DNA of 7,741 nucleotides from Candidatus Hydrogenedens terephthalaticus JGI OTU-1 (GTDB lineage: Bacteria > Hydrogenedentota > Hydrogenedentia > Hydrogenedentales > Hydrogenedentaceae). The DNA is taken from assembly GCA_000493945.1 (NCBI GenBank), contig AWNW01000070.1, positions 1-7,741 on the forward strand. The letters are read 5' to 3'. The translations under genes and the position numbers were made by a program. Position 1 is the first letter of the stretch. Each line of letters opens with the position of its first letter. Positions 7,055-7,741 of this stretch are shown piece after piece. Below the pieces are notes generated by a model. It was not told the origin of the DNA. It did no database searches and was given only the letters and a program-made list of their open reading frames with translations.

Positions 7055-7213
7055 TTAATATTTTTTCTCAACTCGGTCTGAAACCGTTAAATATTTACGA
7101 CCTTTTCTCCGTCGTGCACTTAATACGGCTCTTCCCCAGCGGGTAGCCATTCTTGCACGAAAGCCGTGTGTTCTCAATCTACGAGTATTCGAGGGTTGGT
7201 AAGTCCTTTTCAC
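7055..7213 (-). CDS. rpmH: 50S ribosomal protein L34
   Basis: This 52-residue, very basic protein is bacterial ribosomal protein L34 of the large subunit. It reads MKRTYQPSNTRRLRTHGF, then RARMATRWGRAVLSARRRKGRKYLTV, which follows the family closely (usual form KRTYQPS...RTHGFRARM.T..GR.VL..RR.KGR..L). The last eight or so residues (SDRVEKKY) extend past the usual 44-46 residue end. Translation starts at GTG 7213, with AAGGAG six bases upstream. It is the first gene of rpmH-rnpA-yidD. Confidence 0.96.
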   Translation of the reverse strand: MKRTYQPSNTRRLRTHGFRARMATRWGRAVLSARRRKGRKYLTVSDRVEKKY

Positions 7214-7219
7214 GGATAA

Positions 7220-7225
7220 CTCCTT
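7220..7225 (-). promoter_or_regulatory. Ribosome binding site for the GTG start of rpmH
   Basis: AAGGAG on the minus strand lies six bases before the GTG at 7213. It fixes this GTG as the start, in line with the conserved MKRTYQP opening of L34. Confidence 0.8.
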
Positions 7226-7455
7226 TACCTTTTACAATTTAATATTTGTTTACATAATAAATAAACTTTTCTCTCCCCCTGCAATAATTTTTTATCATTT
7301 ATAGAAAGATAATTATAAATATTTTAAATATTCCAATGCAAATATAAAACTATCTATCTTCATTCCTGATTGTTATTTTATCTCTCTTTATAAAAACTAC
7401 TGCTTTTTTTATTCCCTAATTTCTGCCCATAAATTCTCAGAATTTACATAAAAAA

Positions 7456-7484
7456 TTGACATACATATTTTAATAATGTATTAT
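7456..7484 (+). promoter_or_regulatory. Near-consensus sigma70-type promoter of the rightward unknown gene
   Basis: A perfect TTGACA (7456-7461) is followed by exactly 17 bases and TATTAT (7479-7484), one mismatch from consensus. Transcription would start near 7491, giving a leader of about 53 bases before the ATG at 7544. It is the best promoter in the window. Confidence 0.7.
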
Positions 7485-7494
7485 TCCTATTAAG

Positions 7495-7525
7495 ATATTG
7501 CGAAAAATATAAAATAGAGCGATAT
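7495..7525 (+). other. Possible hairpin in the leader of the unknown rightward gene
   Basis: ATATTGC (7495-7501) can pair with GCGATAT (7519-7525) as RNA, using one G-U pair, across a 17-base loop. It starts just after the predicted transcription start. A 5' stabilising hairpin is the simplest reading; a seven-pair AT-rich stem could also occur by chance. Confidence 0.3.
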
Positions 7526-7543
7526 AGAAAAAGGGAATAATTT

Positions 7544-7741
7544 ATGGCTGAGTTCATCATTGGCACAGGACAAACGCCTACAGTTCGTGCTATTGTAAAA
7601 ACGATAGAGGAACAGATTCGATTAAAAGAAGGAATACCCCGTTTCATTCTCGCCCGAGCAAGTAATATGGAATTTGAAGCGGAACGGGACGACTTTCAAG
7701 GGGATTATATTCGTTGGATACTTCGCATGCGTGTTCCGGAA
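7544..7741 (+). CDS. Unrecognised protein, N-terminal 66 residues, cut by window edge
   Basis: The frame opens at ATG 7544 and stays open to the edge (66 codons). AAGGGA at 7531-7536 lies seven or eight bases before the ATG, and a near-consensus promoter precedes it, so the gene is well supported. I do not recognise the family. The visible part begins with a short hydrophobic strand (MAEFIIGTG), a probable amphipathic helix (TVRAIVKTIEEQIRLKEG, about 13-30), a strand (PRFILARAS, 32-40), and an acidic stretch followed by YIRWILRMRVPE. There is no signal peptide and no membrane span so far, so a cytoplasmic protein is likely. It diverges from rpmH, where dnaA or other origin-linked genes often lie; this fragment does not look like the DnaA N-terminus. 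Confidence 0.7.
   Translation, partial: MAEFIIGTGQTPTVRAIVKTIEEQIRLKEGIPRFILARASNMEFEAERDDFQGDYIRWILRMRVPE

Larger units (their letters stand above)
7214..7543. other. AT-rich divergent intergenic region between rpmH and the unknown rightward gene
   Basis: This 330 bp stretch has no credible gene. It holds the rpmH ribosome site at its left end, a good rightward promoter (7456-7484) and a leader hairpin (7495-7525) at its right end. A weak leftward pair for rpmH, TTGCAG (7284-7279) and TATTAT (7259-7254), has a 19-base spacer and is unconvincing. I looked for an origin because rpmH often lies near dnaA and oriC, but saw no match to the DnaA box TTATCCACA. Confidence 0.6.

Noticed and set aside
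7214..7543. Replication origin next to rpmH
   Set aside because: The region is AT-rich but shows no DnaA box matches, no GATC-type cluster and no dnaA or dnaN gene in view.
7444..7647. 67-codon minus frame at the right end
   Set aside because: It runs across the promoter and the start of the rightward gene, with no ribosome site or recognisable features.

Overview
The window reads as ordinary chromosomal DNA from a low-GC (about 40% by eye) Gram-negative bacterium. The rpmH-rnpA-yidD cluster is bacterial housekeeping DNA. The large secreted DUF4091/GH123-like protein and the paired zinc sugar dehydrogenases resemble gene content common in poorly cultured, polysaccharide-degrading groups (PVC-type or Hydrogenedentes-like bacteria). 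That placement is a weak inference; no phylogenetic marker here settles it. I see no tRNA, rRNA, CRISPR array, insertion sequence or phage gene.

Layout. Positions 1-2778 (minus) are one very long reading frame that is still open at the left edge. It encodes an exported protein with a signal peptide, a long N-terminal beta-rich region and a C-terminal DUF4091/GH123-like catalytic-type module. A 216 bp divergent control region follows, with a promoter-like sequence for each direction. Positions 2995-5078 (plus) hold two tightly coupled medium-chain zinc dehydrogenases. The first looks like galactitol-1-phosphate 5-dehydrogenase (GatD) and the second is an unassigned polyol/sugar dehydrogenase. 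Together with the divergent secreted enzyme they suggest a small carbohydrate-use locus. A 104 bp gap containing a 9 bp inverted repeat leads to cysE (5183-5980, plus), serine O-acetyltransferase, the first step of cysteine synthesis.

The right third is a minus-strand cluster read right to left: rpmH (7213-7055), rnpA (7023-6667), yidD (6674-6411) and a 124-residue single-pass membrane protein (6324-5950). The last sits where yidC is normally found and resembles only the YidC N-terminus. It has no insertase domain, and its 3' end overlaps cysE tail to tail by 31 bp. To the right of rpmH an AT-rich 330 bp intergenic region carries a near-consensus sigma70-type promoter pointing right, into an unrecognised gene cut by the window edge.

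The points most worth a second look are the yidC-position stub, the missing canonical Asp-Glu pair in the DUF4091 protein, and the two adjacent dehydrogenases with different predicted cofactor preferences. I did not find convincing evidence of a wholly new system.
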